DNA of 64,000 nt from Pisaster brevispinus. Lineage: Eukaryota; Echinodermata; Asteroidea; Forcipulatida; Asteriidae. The position numbers and the translations under genes were made by a program. Below the pieces are notes generated by a model that saw only the letters and a list, made by a program, of their open reading frames with translations, was not told the DNA's origin and did not search any database. Of this stretch, positions 1 through 11,730 are shown piece after piece. The number at the start of each line of letters is the position of its first letter. Position 1 is the first letter of the stretch. The DNA lies in assembly GCA_023634235.1 (NCBI GenBank), contig JAMKCF010000016.1:7291866-7355865 (forward strand). Direction: 5' to 3'.

Positions 1-84
1 TACAGGAAATACTGAATGTTAAGCGCTTGAGGCTGGCCTGCAGTAGGCGCTATACAAATACAATATATTATTATTATTATTATT
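1..84 (+). repeat. 3' tail of tRNA-headed SINE (family A)
   Basis: The first 84 bases match the 3' end of the near-complete SINE at 41051-41471, apart from a few mismatches, including the segment TTAAGCGCT, GGCTGGCCTGCAGTAGGCGC and the terminal (TTA)n tail. The head is cut off by the window edge. The close match between copies 41 kb apart suggests fairly recent activity. Confidence 0.85.
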
Positions 85-2710
85 AATTTCCATCGGGGTC
101 CTTTAAAACCATGAAGACAAAAAATCAAGTAATTTAACTAAAATAATCATGTTATAGTTTCCACATCTTTGAGACATTGTGGACAAGTTCGTTGGTTAAA
201 ATATAAACCGATGTAGGCCCTATCTTCCAGTTTCCAGAAGCATTTTAAGGGCTTATAAATCGAGACAAGTAAATATTGAGAATTATTAAATTAAAATTAA
301 ATATGGTTCCATTTCATACAACATTTTAACTTCATTAACTAGCCTAATCTTGGATCCATCATTTTAAAAAAAATTATAAAAATAAAAAAATCAATAGTGG
401 TTTCTGCGTAAATCATCAAGTAGACCTTTAAACACATAATTAAGGGCAATGGTTGAGGAAACAATTGAGCACGGCCATTTCGTGGAAGCAAAAGAGCGTT
501 AGTTCCGACCTTCAAGGCTGACTGCGTTTACAACAAAGACGTGTGAAGAGATTAGGCTGTGGTGTTTGGCTACCAGCCCAATAATCCGATTGGAAATTCC
601 CGGATAAAAATGAAAAGCTTGCAGATAAACGTTGCCAAACTTATAAACGATCGTCAAACTACAGTGAAACCAGTTTTAACAGAATTTGTTTGGGATTATC
701 TGGGACCAGTCGAAAAGCAGAATAACTACTGTAGGAAGAAGAATAAGAATAAGAATATATCAATAGCCAATATTCGATTCTGAAAAACCAGGAGATTAAT
801 CCAAAATTACATTTTCAAGGACAACTAATGCTCACAGATCCACGTGGTATGAAGATAGTCATGATGGAAAACCTCTCTTGAAATTCGTGTTGCTTGAAAT
901 ATTATCATTTTTTAGAAATGTGCTCAACAATTCGCTCTGATCTTGCGAGTCCAAAAGCAAGTGTTTGAAAACAGTGAGTAAACTGTTGGTGTTTTCGTTA
1001 TTTTTACCAGACTTCGAGGACCGTTTTAGCTTAATTCACGTACGTTATTTCATGAATCATGCTGGGTCACATAAAATGACAGTTACCAATGTTACTCGTA
1101 TGCTTTAAGGACACAGTACAAAGTTGATAAACTGATAAATATGAAATCGATCATATAGTCTGAAACTATTACTATTATAAAAACCGCATATAAGTACCGA
1201 GGCTTCAGATAAATAATATTTCCGTCTGAAATGTTAACCTACAAATTCGAAGGAATACCCTATGTTCTTTACGCCTGAAACAATCCCTGATAATGAGCAT
1301 GTATGAGGGTGCACCGAAATTCAGGGCGAAACAAAAACCGTATGTTGTTGTTTACACGGAAATTTGACCACCTGTAGGTCGTTTCGTATGGTGTGTTTAC
1401 TGAAAACGGGTTGGTGAGACATTTACTCTCCTAAATGAATGTGAAGTTTCTCTTCAATTGCAGATTTTTTTTCTTTTCTAAAGTAAAGTTTACAAGAAAT
1501 CCAATGAACCACCAAGGGGAGTTTGAGAATGGTTTGAGACAGTCGATGGATAAACAAATGCTCCAGACGATAGAATAATGTCTGCCGTTTTAGGGCCCCG
1601 GTCGGTTGTCTGACACGATGCTCCCGATGATCGCAATAAGCGTGTAAACATTGTTTATCCCGGTACTGTAAAAGGCAAAGCAAAGCTACTACTACATGTG
1701 TATACAATAAATCTTTCAGTATAGCCTTGCCCCTCTACTGTACGCCTGATAAGAGTAAATGAAGACATAATTGGACAAAAACAATTGAATCAATAATATA
1801 TGACCAGGGTTGTTAACAGATTGCCCAAGGTGGTGGTGGTGGCTTCGGAATGGCAGCCTCGCCGGGGTGTCAATCATGGGCGCGTGGAAGGCGCAAGTTG
1901 TCAAGCAAGGGGTGGGGGGGGGGGGTGATTATCTGAGGCGACATGGGCCTAAAGGGATGATTGCTGGTGGAGTAAAAGTTCCATATACATGTGTACATGT
2001 ACACAACATATGAAATTGATAGACCATGTAATCCTTGTTTAAAAAAAAAAGGAGTGACCTTGTACGCTCCAGGGCATTTACTGGCAGGCAAGATGCTACC
2101 ATGTCATTTTGTCTAATTTTACCATACCTTGAGCAGAATTATAATTGCTAAGGCCATGCACAGACCAAGGGACTCCTCTTGGTAATAATGTAATGTTTGT
2201 ATATCCATAACAGTGGGATGGTGTGGGTTGAAAGGCTACCATAGGCACAAAGTGTGCACACAGGTGAAGAGAATGGTCAATCTAGCGCTTCAATGTGGTC
2301 ATAAAAAATAAGAAAAGAGTCACAGATTACGGTGTCGCTGTCAGTGTTGTACACTTTACAATGTGTAAAATGCAACAGAAACCTTGTTTCAGGACGTTTG
2401 TTCGCCCGGAAACATTTCAGACACGATTTGGGAACAGAATTCTACCATAATCGACACAGGGCAACAGTCCCCCCCCCCCCCCCAACCCCCTCCCTGCGCC
2501 CAGTGCTGCAAAAATTCCAGGTACGGCACTCTTTTTGTTCAGGGTCTGCCGATTCTGATTTTACGTTTCAAGGATATTCAGTAAATGTCACTTAACCCTC
2601 TGTTATGGTAAACTCACCTGGGAAATAAGTTCATGTTTATTGACAAGTTTGGAGCAAACTTAATCTCGATTCGTCTGTGGAATGGAATTAATACATACAT
2701 TGACTTTAAC
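85..2710. other. no gene seen
   Basis: AT-rich DNA with short chance frames. It contains a (TGG)n/poly-G patch at 1829-1925 and a C-rich run near 2469. No conserved protein motif, tRNA or convincing exon was seen on either strand. Confidence 0.6.
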
Positions 2711-2935
2711 GGGAGGGTATAGAACTTTGGTAGTTACTTCAAAATAGGATGACCATGAACAAAACTTGGTACTTGGTAAAGAGCACTGGAGAGCTGTTGT
2801 TATTATAAAACCTGTTAGAAACGACCGCCTTTGAAGTGAAAGAGTTTTAGCGAAAGAGGTAATTTTTTCACATCAAAATTTGAATCTGAGAAAGGCTTCA
2901 GGAATAAAGCCTTTCTCAGGGTTTGAAAAGCACTA
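2711..2935 (+). repeat. dispersed repeat family P, with terminal hairpin
   Basis: It contains the family core ACTTGGTAAAGAGCACTGGAG, CCTTTGAAGT and AATTTGAATCTGAGAAAGGC. It ends in a perfect 13-bp-stem hairpin at 2886-2919 (CTGAGAAAGGCTT pairing with AAGCCTTTCTCAG). Copies occur at 3964, 27655, 28930 and 32670. Confidence 0.68.
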
Positions 2936-2982
2936 AATGCAGGGTGTTTTAGTCTTTCATAATTTTCTAGCGAAATCGATGA

Positions 2983-3173
2983 CCAATTGAGCCCAAATTT
3001 TCACAGGTTTGTTTATGGTATGCACATATAGGGCTATGCTAGGCCATAAAGCCTGTATGAGCAAAACAACTTGCTATTTCCACAGAAAAATAGCGCTTAC
3101 CCCACTTATATATTGCTTGCTTGGCAAATACATTTGCAGAATTTTCCGCTAAGCAGCTTCATGAAATTGGGCC
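2983..3173. mobile_element. MITE-like element, AATTGAGCCC / GGGCC(C)AATT ends
   Basis: It starts CAATTGAGCCCAAATTTTCAC and ends CATGAAATTGGGCC, an imperfect inverted pair. The internal text GGTTTGTTTATGGTATGCA resembles sequence at about 29280 and 28830. It is related in style to the 12517 element. Confidence 0.55.
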
Positions 3174-3963
3174 AAGGTTGGGCTTTCTGTCCGACCAGAG
3201 CCTTGCATGTGGATTGAGTTTTCAGTCTCTACCTGATTATAAGTGGGTTTTCTCCCATTCATGAGGTATTCTTCCCGCATCTAAAACTGTTTTTTTAGTC
3301 CATTGTTTCAACAGACCATGCATTTTACCTTATCAGGTCTTTTCTGGTCACAAATGGGAAATGTTACAGTTTGTGTCACAACCTCCATATAAATTCAAAA
3401 ACGTGACAACTGAATAAGTTTTGTGCCCCTTTTTCGTATCAAAATCGGGCAGTAATCTCCGTACACAAAATGTAAGTTTACTTCCATTTGGCTGTGTACA
3501 AATCGTACATGTACAAAATGTAACCGTACTTTGTCTTTAAGGTTTTTTCCCAGGTCAACGACCAGCAAAAATTATTCCACCCAATATCTGCGGACCAAAG
3601 GAATGCATAAAAGGAATGCATATTTCAACTTAAAGTCCCTCTGCTGACTTTTAACGTCTCATCTGAAATTCTAAACAGGCGTTTCTTCTTGCAAAGGCTT
3701 TGAAACTTACAATTAAAAATGCATTAGTTTCAGCACACGCTGGGCTTTTGGTTTGAGACCTTGAAGTCTCTTGAATACTGAATTGATCTGTTGTTATGGT
3801 AGATTTGCAAGATTTGGCATGGTCAATTAGAGGTAGAAATGAAAATGTCAGATTTTGTAGTCGATGCAAGAATCAGAATTGGTGGAGTGATTTTAACTGA
3901 CGGTGTTTTAATTCGAAAGTCGAATCTTATTAAAGCTTAGCGCGGGCAGAGAAATACATAAAG

Positions 3964-4155
3964 CCGGAGGGTTTACCTTTTATTACTCCAAAAAAACAAT
4001 GACCATAAAAACTTACTTGCGGTGAAGAGTACAGAAGAGCTGGTGATTTTAACATTGCTAGAAACGGCAGAAGTACTGCAGTTATAGAAAAAGAGGTTAT
4101 TTTGTTCAACAACATAAATTTGAGTCTGAGAAAGGCTTCAATTTTCACCGGTTTG
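3964..4155 (+). repeat. dispersed repeat family P
   Basis: GGAGGGTTTACCTTTTATTA, GACCATAAAAACTTACTTG, AGAAACGGCAGAAGTACT, AAAGAGGTTATTTTGTTCAA and GAGTCTGAGAAAGGCTTCA align in order with the copies at 2711 and 32670 (reversed). The second arm of the terminal hairpin is missing. Confidence 0.65.
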
Positions 4156-4565
4156 TTATTTTATGCATATGGTGGAATACACCAAGTGAGAATACTAGTC
4201 TTTGACAATAATGTTATACCAAAAGTATCCGCCTTTAAAATTTCTTCAGTTCAAAGCCCAGCCAACTCCCTTGGGTGGCCCTAATTCATTCCCCAACACT
4301 TAGCAAAACCCAACACCATGATTTGTCGAACTCACGACAGAAACTTACGGTAATCTGGCATGACATGATGATACCTGATCTCATGTAAAGCAAAATCGAT
4401 TTGCTGGAGCATTCCTCACTCCAACAGAATCAAACCGAACGTGCAGGTGGATTTTGATGGGTTTTTGGGAGTCACGTGGTCCGGAATTTAATTGCTGGGA
4501 AAACTCTGCAAAACGATGACACGACCTCAGAGTCAGGTTTCATGAAATATTGAGTTTTCACTTTT

Positions 4566-4591
4566 CACTCTCAAGTTTTCACTTGAGAGTG
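4566..4591. other. perfect 10-bp-stem hairpin
   Basis: CACTCTCAAG, a TTTTCA loop, then CTTGAGAGTG. No neighbouring gene gives it context. Confidence 0.6.
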
Positions 4592-5637
4592 TGTTAATAC
4601 ATTATCCTTTAGACACAGACCACATTCTGGTATTCGAGGGAAACTTTGGGTTTTTATTTTTACAAAACCGGACACGCTTTTGTTTTCGGTGTTGTAGAAC
4701 GGTACTTGTCATCATCGGTTTTCACATCGTAGAATGGAACATAAATGAAACATAAGGTAAGCGAAGGTACCCTGTTTTTACACAGTGCTTTAGTGTTTTT
4801 CCTAGAGGAAAGTTGGGGCGAACTCGTTCAGAATGTTATTAATGGGAGACCCTTTTTGTCAAAACTTTAAGATTATGATCAAATCTAATGTAAATCCCCC
4901 AAATTCACCATGTAGGCATAGATATCTTCCCAACAATATACAAGCATCATACAGGATTGAATTTCCAGCCCTTTGGCCTGTAGAGAAGGCATGGATTTTA
5001 GTTGTGGCTCAAAAACATGGGGGAACGAAATTCAATACGTAACATTAACGAACACCGTTCACGGGCCGCGCTAGCGTGCCACCTTACCTTCCACAACATG
5101 GAAGGAACATGACTCGGGGTCAATTCTCAAGGTCACCGGGGTCAATGAGATGGTGTCGTGTATCGTGTACGTGCGTCATCGCCTGCCCTGCGGTGCCCCG
5201 GATCTATTATTGGCACGTGGCACTCGTGTGGTTAATAAGAATCATGGACACAACCAATAGAGGGGTCCAATTTCTTTGGATACAGCCGGCCACAGAGAAA
5301 GGACCCAACCGGGTCTACTGCTGACTTTTTCTTCGTGTGCCATGGGTCTACATCAACAAATAGAGACATTAAACGAAAATGCGGCAGTAAAAACACCCCA
5401 CAAAAAAACAAAAAACAACAGCAATCAATAAAACAACAAACAAAAAACAAACACACAATGGAATAAATCTAATTACGAATGAATATATCAATATTGCCTA
5501 TTCGATCAAAAAGGTGGGAAAGAAAGGCCAGCTTTTATCAAACTGTTCCCGTGCTCTGTGCTCAAACTGTTCCGAATGAAGATGAATTTGTTATAAACGG
5601 ATTGATTTCGGAGTGCACTGTAGCAATGAATATACAG

Positions 5638-5690
5638 AGTTCACGGTACGGAGTTCACGGTACGGACTGCATGGTACGGAGCGCACGGTT
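5638..5690 (+). repeat. short tandem repeat of GTTCACGGTACGGA
   Basis: GTTCACGGTACGGA occurs twice in direct succession, followed by two degenerate units (CTGCATGGTACGGA, GCGCACGG). Its meaning is unknown. Confidence 0.7.
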
Positions 5691-6930
5691 GATTGGATGT
5701 TTTGTCAGTTAATAATGGAAAACTAGAAGATTGGAATGATTTCATTTTTTTTTCTCGAAAAAGCAATGCAGAATTATCATTGCAGTTATATTAAGGCTTG
5801 GTGATTCTGTACTTATTATAGTCGATGTCTGGGGGAAAGTGCGAAATGTTCACGAAAGTAGAGACTCGACGTTTGCATACTACAACAATTATCTTGAAAA
5901 TTGTGTTCGTTCCAAAAACATTGGAAAGGGTTTGGCTTGGGCCTATTGAGTTATACTGGCTGACTATTCCCTCGATGATAAAATTGTGTATCAGTTTATT
6001 CTAATTTTTGATTGGTTTTGACTTCTGGCCTAAAACCGATGATTGGTCCAAGAGAAGTGAACATACCTCTAGTATCGTTAGTTTCATTGCCACCTCCCCC
6101 AAAACAACCCACCGGCCAGTGGAGAGTACAATCATTAAGAAAACCAGAGGACGTGAATTGAACAGTTCAATGTGCCTCGTGGGAGCGTGTATGCTTTAGT
6201 CCCACGGGATGTGGTGTCATAGGTCAACTTGTTGACTCGTTGCTTCCTCACATTATATCTCTTGTCGCATGCCGGCACGTGGCACACACACCCAGAGAGC
6301 CCACGAGCCCCCCCCCCCCCCCACTTTCTCCCTACCTTTACTTCCGCAGTGTTTCCGTTTACACAGTGATTGAACACTTCACGAGTGGCGGAAGGATGGC
6401 TCCCTTGGTTACCAGTAATTAGACCTTCGCTCTTTAGTGTCGCAACTAAACTTTAGTGTGACTGTTACAACATTTTGTTTTAAAACAGAAAGCTGATACA
6501 AATGGTGTCAACTGAATAATTCGCATCGAGTTGTTATCACGCAGTGAAGTTGAGAGCGAGGGCGTGTGCTTATGGCAAAATCATCGAATGCGTATACGTT
6601 CTCTTTTGTTACATAGGCCCTCTACGGGCTAAACTTTGCCCTGTTTGCTTAGTAGCTACTGGTTAAAGAGTGAGAAACAGAAAAAACTAGATATTCTTTT
6701 TTGTTGTCGGGCCACCACGCTATGGCCTGATACTTCACGGAGGCAGAGAGGGGGCAATTGCCTCCAAGCCCCTGGTCACTGCCTTGGTTCCCTTTTAATT
6801 GTTTCGGTACAAATCTAACTTGTACTGACAGTGTGCCCTTTAAAACGAAGATAAACTACCGTGCCCATACAACTACCGTGCCTACGCCGTCTTTCAAATT
6901 TAATGAATAACACGCACACAGGGAACATTA

Positions 6931-7235
6931 CGGAAGCGTATTGCCGCAAATTAATGAATAAAAACGATATCTCTCTTATCTTGTACGTACACGATAACTT
7001 ATCGTGTACGTACACGATAAGTCCAAACTTATCTTGTACGTACATGATAACTTATCGTGTACGTACACGATAAGTCCAAACTTATCGTGTAAGTACACAC
7101 GATAAGTCCAAACTTTAAGTCCAAACTTATCGTGGACGTACACAATAACTTATCATGTACGTACACGATAAGTTATCGTGTACGTACACGATGTAAGAGA
7201 TGTTTTTTTATTCATGTGGCGGCAATACACTTCCG
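6931..7235. mobile_element. TA-flanked MITE containing tandem palindromes
   Basis: The ends form an inverted repeat (CGGAAGCGTATTGCCGC at 6931, the complement of GCGGCAATACACTTCCG ending at 7235). TA lies outside each end, and the inner arms (AATGAATAAAAACGATATCTC and its reverse) also match. The centre holds about eight copies of the palindrome TTATCGTGTACGTACACGATAA between 6976 and 7192, several spaced by GTCCAAAC. Copies at 6999-7020 and 7052-7073 are perfect. There is no coding capacity. Confidence 0.82.
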
Positions 7236-9265
7236 TAGAACATAACGCTACTCTGTAAAAATGTTATTGTGGAGACAACAACATGTACATGTACTGGCTT
7301 GACGTCCATGGGGGAAATATTTACTTACAAAAGGACTGAACAAAAGGGAAGACATACTCCCTAACAAGTCAGTTGTGGCTTTATGTTCACACCTTCGGGC
7401 TCGAGTAACAACAATCATTTGGAAATTAGTCTGCAATGCCCTGATAAGAACAAAGGGGAACTTTTACTGCGGTTTAATTATGTGTGAGCGACACAGACCG
7501 TGTAAGTCTCGGGATGATAAGGTCACCATTGAGCTTCCGGGCACCTCCGAGCCATCAGCTAATGGGAGATTAACGTGGGTGCAATTTTGTGTGATTTTTA
7601 TTTCTGTCACATCACTTTTGTCAACCCCAAAACATAAATTAGTGGAATGATTACATTTAAAACTAATAATTTAATAAATAAAACTAAAATAAAATCTGGA
7701 AAGTAAAGAGAAAATGAAGAAATAGTGCTCGAACATCCGGCTCGAAGTATCAAATTGCGGGTTTACCGCCGCCTGGGCTACACAAAACGTGTCGACTGCA
7801 CTATACAAAAATAAGAAAAATGAATTTAGGTTTTATTTTAAATTGGGATACAGTGCTTCGTTACTTGGCGCAAAAACAGACCTTGTGTCGCATGAATTTT
7901 ATGGTGATGTTGCATGGAGTTGCGACGTCCTAGTTTCGAGCGGATTGGGTACCGTACTACTACTGAATGTAGCAGTTTGCTCTAGTTTGCATGTGCGTGT
8001 ACATCAAGTATCACGACGATCACCTTTTATTGTATGTTCTTTGTGGTCAAACGTGAAGCGGAAATTAAGTTCAGCGTAAAAAATAAACATAATTTTCTTT
8101 TCAAGATTTGCGAAATTGTTAACGATTTACAATTTCTAAATGTACCTTTTAAAAAAATAAATATTCAAACCATATTCAATGGGTGAAATTGAAAACAAGA
8201 TATTTTCAAAAACAATTGCCACAATACACGCTATGGCTGTTATTATTCGAGGTGCCCGGAAGTCCATATTCTCACGAAAGCTCGTACGCTCTCGAGGTCA
8301 ACTTACACAGGCAACAGGTTTTATGTTTAAAAAAACCCGATTGCTATCCTTTTGATGGACGGGGCATCGTCCTGAGTGCAGAGGTGACACTTCGTTGTGC
8401 AAACACCATCCATCCCACCCCCACGCGCCTGTGCCCACTCCTTCTGCACCGGTCAGCATCTCGAAGGTGTCGAGTTTGACGTTGGTCAAACAACGGATGT
8501 AGACAAAAATGACACCCACCTCCACTGTAGAAATTCATGTTGACGAAGCTGTTTTAAACACGAACTGGATTTCTGGTCAGTTTGAAGCAATTGCATTATA
8601 CGGGCCATACCAGAAATGGCTCTCACATTCCTCCCCCACCCCCCCCCCCCCCCCCTAATCCAACCCCAACCCGGATCCGGGTAAAATCAGAGTGCTGGGT
8701 TTTAAAAGGTATGTTGTTACCGGAAAGGTAAAGATCGAAAAGAAGAAGAAAAAAACGTATATGAAGAGTTTTTGTCTTGAGCACTATTCCCGTCTGGAAC
8801 ACTACACCATGGTTCAGGGAGCTACACTCCACAATCAATCAGTTCTTATTACCTGCTACCATGCAAAAAACAACAAAAACAAACAAACAAACAAACATAC
8901 AAACAAACAAACAAAGGAGAGAGAAAGAGGGAGAGAAAGAAGATTAAATTAGTCGCAGTTTTCTCAACACCGTAAACGCCTTTAGATTTGGAAATCGGGA
9001 GACTACTTAGTTCTGAAAAGAACTGTCCGGCTTATTAGCTACTACCTGGGCAGAGGGTTGGAAATCGGCCGGGACTACTACTTTGGCTTAATAGTGGATA
9101 GGATCGAGGGGATGTATTATACTTTACATGACCTCTCTGCGACTTATCCAATAACCATCAACTATTAGGTCGGTGTCTATTTATCGTGACAGAGGACAGC
9201 TGGGGCTTGGTCTGGAGAGAATCACATCAGGTATGCAGATGACAAGCGCTGCCGTGAGTGGTTTA
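7236..9265. other. no gene seen
   Basis: Frames of up to 98 codons (about 7789-8079 and 8183-8479) show no family motif and no supporting splice or start context. A long C run lies at about 8638-8656 and an (AAAC)n tract at 8873. Confidence 0.55.
8873..8915 (+). repeat. (AAAC)n microsatellite
   Basis: This is AAAC repetition with one ATAC interruption. Similar (AAAC/GTTT)n tracts lie at 9547-9592 and 20111-20147. Confidence 0.9.
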
Positions 9266-9440
9266 CACTGCAAAAACTTGGGTGTTAAAATTGACACCGT
9301 GGGTGTTGTCACATAGAAATACCCAAGAGAGAATCAAAATTAACCTCATTAAGGTGTTGAAATAACAACAATGAATAATATTATTTAAGGTGTAAATTTT
9401 GATCTCGTTCCCGTATCTATTATAGTGACACTACCCATAA
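9266..9440. mobile_element. CACTGC-type MITE, right end lost
   Basis: The left end CACTGCAAAAACTTGGGTGT and the internal AATTGACACC, ACCCAAGAGAGAATC and AAGGTGTTGAAATAACA match the element at 22678. A TA precedes it. The right terminal repeat is absent; similarity ends near the ATAGTGACACTACCC segment. Confidence 0.75.
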
Positions 9441-9546
9441 TGTAAATGTTTAGCGCCCCAGTGTTTTTTATTGAAGAAACAACTGCCACATTACCTCAAC
9501 TTTTCGAAAAAGCACACTTTCCTTATGTTTGCAAGGTTGTGCTTGG

Positions 9547-9592
9547 TTTTTTGTTTGTTTGTTTGTTTGTTTGCTTGTTTGTTAATGTTTGA
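9547..9592 (+). repeat. (TTTG)n microsatellite
   Basis: This is TTTG repetition with one GCTT interruption. Confidence 0.9.
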
Positions 9593-10869
9593 TTTAAGTG
9601 CGAACTCACAATAGCCCATTATGCACAAGTGGTACCTTAACAAATACCGCAATGCATCTTGGGAAGCAGAGATCAAGCCACCCATAATGGGCGACATGGT
9701 GTGGTTTATTATGTAACCAAGCCATGTTTTATAGTTGTGTATCTCATTGCTTCAAAATCAGCGCGCCATGATGGTTGCCAGTGTTGCTTGCACTCGGATT
9801 TTACCCAGAGCTCTTTGCAAGCCGATCATGCGCACTGGGACATGCATGGGCTATTCTCGTCAAATAAACACAAAAAGCAAGATGACATCACCAGGAGTCG
9901 ATCAACCTGGATTGATCAAGTCTGTATTTAGTGAGAACAAGGAAAAACGGTTGGTTTTGTCAGGGATTATTGAGCACGATCACATCGGGCTTATTTCGGT
10001 CGAGGCATACGAACAAGCAACGGTGATTGGTGGGGGTCATCAAATTCTAAGCCTTCTACAGTAACTGCAAACAGAAATACTTCTATGGAGGTTTTGTACT
10101 AGGTTGTGCACTTCAATCACAATCATAGTTTCTTAGTTTGAAACTAATCTAAATTACTGCACATCTTGTACTTTGCTCTTTGTATGCAAGTCGCCCCAAT
10201 CAAAGCCAAAAGCCACTCTTGGTATAAAGGGGCTACAAGACGAAAGCATTACAGATGATAATAACTCAGTGGAGCTGAGGAGGAATTGACATTCTTATGA
10301 GAACAGTCTAGATTGTTCCAAACAGATGCAGTATACGTGGAATGAAGCAGTAAAATCGGACCCATTGCATGTGACGTCACAAGCTCAAACAGCGCCCTCT
10401 CTGGGGTCAATCATTGGCTGAGAGTTGTGTGTGGCGCGTGCATGTTACCATTGACCTCGGAGATGGCAGTCAATGCAAGGGGTCTAATGATTTATGAAAT
10501 AAATCAACTCCAATGGAGCTATCGTGCACAATCTAATTTTACTCCCGAACCTCAACTCTGCCCTATAAAGACAAAAGTGTTATCTGGGATTAGGGGGGGG
10601 GGGGTGCCCTGTGACGAGCTCCGGAATTTCTGGAAAATCGTTATCTTCATGGCACGTCTGTTATAGATTGATGGGGGTCTTAGAGACAGGGTCGAACGCA
10701 CAACTGTCAATATTTATACAAGGACACTAAAAGTACAAAGTGTGCATCAATGGTTTCTGAAAGAGTACATTTATTAGAAGCCTCTGGTTTTCAAGCAACT
10801 TATTGTACAATAATATGATCAGTGAACAAATGCATTGCTTTTGTTTCACCCACCGACGAGTGTTGACTT
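9593..10869. other. no gene seen; repeat-like fragments
   Basis: GCCCATTATG at 9614 and CATAATGGGC at 9683 form an inverted pair. The text around 10370-10490 (TGACGTCAC, TCATTGGCTGAGAGT, GATGGCAGTCAATGCAAGG) is loosely echoed at 10995-11140, suggesting another dispersed repeat. No exon is recognised. Confidence 0.5.
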
Positions 10870-10986
10870 GTGTTTACTTTGTCTTATGTGAACAAAGTCC
10901 TCAGGCAGATTATTCGGGTGAGATCGAACCCACGGCTTTTGTCATTCTAGAGTAAATGTTTTACCACTAGAACACCTAGCTAGCCC
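10870..10986 (-). repeat. tRNA-like SINE relic (family C)
   Basis: On the minus strand this reads a box A-like GGTGTTCTAGTGGTAAAAC, then a box B GTGGGTTCGATCTC, and a body CACCCGAATAATCTGCCTGA. Cloverleaf pairing is poor and no gene is nearby, so it is called a SINE or tRNA-pseudogene relic. Confidence 0.6.
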
Positions 10987-11240
10987 GGTATAGATGTATT
11001 GCACATGACGTCAGTGGCCATCATCTTTAATGACAAACAATGGAAAAGTCAGGCGTGTACGCGCTGCGCGCGACTCTCAGCCAATAGCTTTTCACGCGTG
11101 CACGTTTCATCAACGATGGCGGCCAATGCAAGGGGGTCTATAGCTAGAGGCAGGGTGAATGCTATTTTTATTCTAGCAGCAGGTACAGGTACCACAACGG
11201 TTTTATCAGCCTGTTAAATTTTAAACTAACCACACTAGAT

Positions 11241-11297
11241 CACTCTGCGCGTGCCCGCCGACAGGAGGCCAGTTCGAATCCTGTAGCAGCGGGTACC
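11241..11297 (+). repeat. degenerate tRNA-like 3' half
   Basis: A box B-like string (GGCCAGTTCGAATCCTGTAG) ends in AGCAGCGGG. No box A or cloverleaf is visible. A similar box B (GGGGTTCGAATCCCACAAG) occurs at about 11787, and a minus-strand one at about 12469-12485. These look like SINE debris. Confidence 0.35.
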
Positions 11298-11386
11298 AAA
11301 ACAACACTAACTGCATCTTGGATCAAGAATATTGTCTATAGTTGATACGATTTTACACAACTTTGATCTCAAAAAAAAGGGGGGGG

Positions 11387-11730
11387 TCTGGGTCATAATT
11401 GACCGGTATGCGGGTTCTGTTGTGCCTGGCTCATTTCTGGGTCAGTCTAACCCGGAATCTGTGTCATGGAGTGACCCCAAAGTTGGTCAAAATGACGCAG
11501 AATCTGAGTTCAAATCTAATTTTTTGTTTAATTCCTTTCTGGGTCAGTCTAACCCGGAATCTGTGTCATAGAGTGACCCCAAAGTTGGTCAAAACAACGC
11601 AGAATCTGAGTTCAAATCTCATTTTTTGTTTAATTCCTTTCCAGGTCAGCCTGACCCCCGGAAATGGGTCGCCCCACCCCCCCCCCCCACCGGACCCGGA
11701 TCAGTTCTGACCCTAAGAGTCTTTAGAGTG
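11387..11730. mobile_element. GGGTCA-rich MITE with internal 102-bp tandem repeat
   Basis: A 102-bp unit beginning CTGGGTCAGTCTAACCCGGA starts at 11437 and 11539, with a diverged, partial third unit at 11641. The right end reads CCCTAAGAGTCTTTAGAGTG followed by TA, as in the copy at 14775. Because 102 is a multiple of three, open frames run through the repeat; they are not genes. Confidence 0.72.

Larger units (their letters stand above)
4156..6930. other. no gene seen
   Basis: Apart from the 4566 hairpin and the short tandem repeat at 5638, nothing recognisable. The stretch 5060-5330 is GC-richer with an 82-codon frame that lacks known motifs. A C run lies near 6309. Confidence 0.55.

Noticed and set aside
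11399..11710. 103-codon frame with repeated peptides
   Set aside because: The frame is kept open because the MITE's internal unit is 102 bp, a multiple of three; it is repeat DNA.
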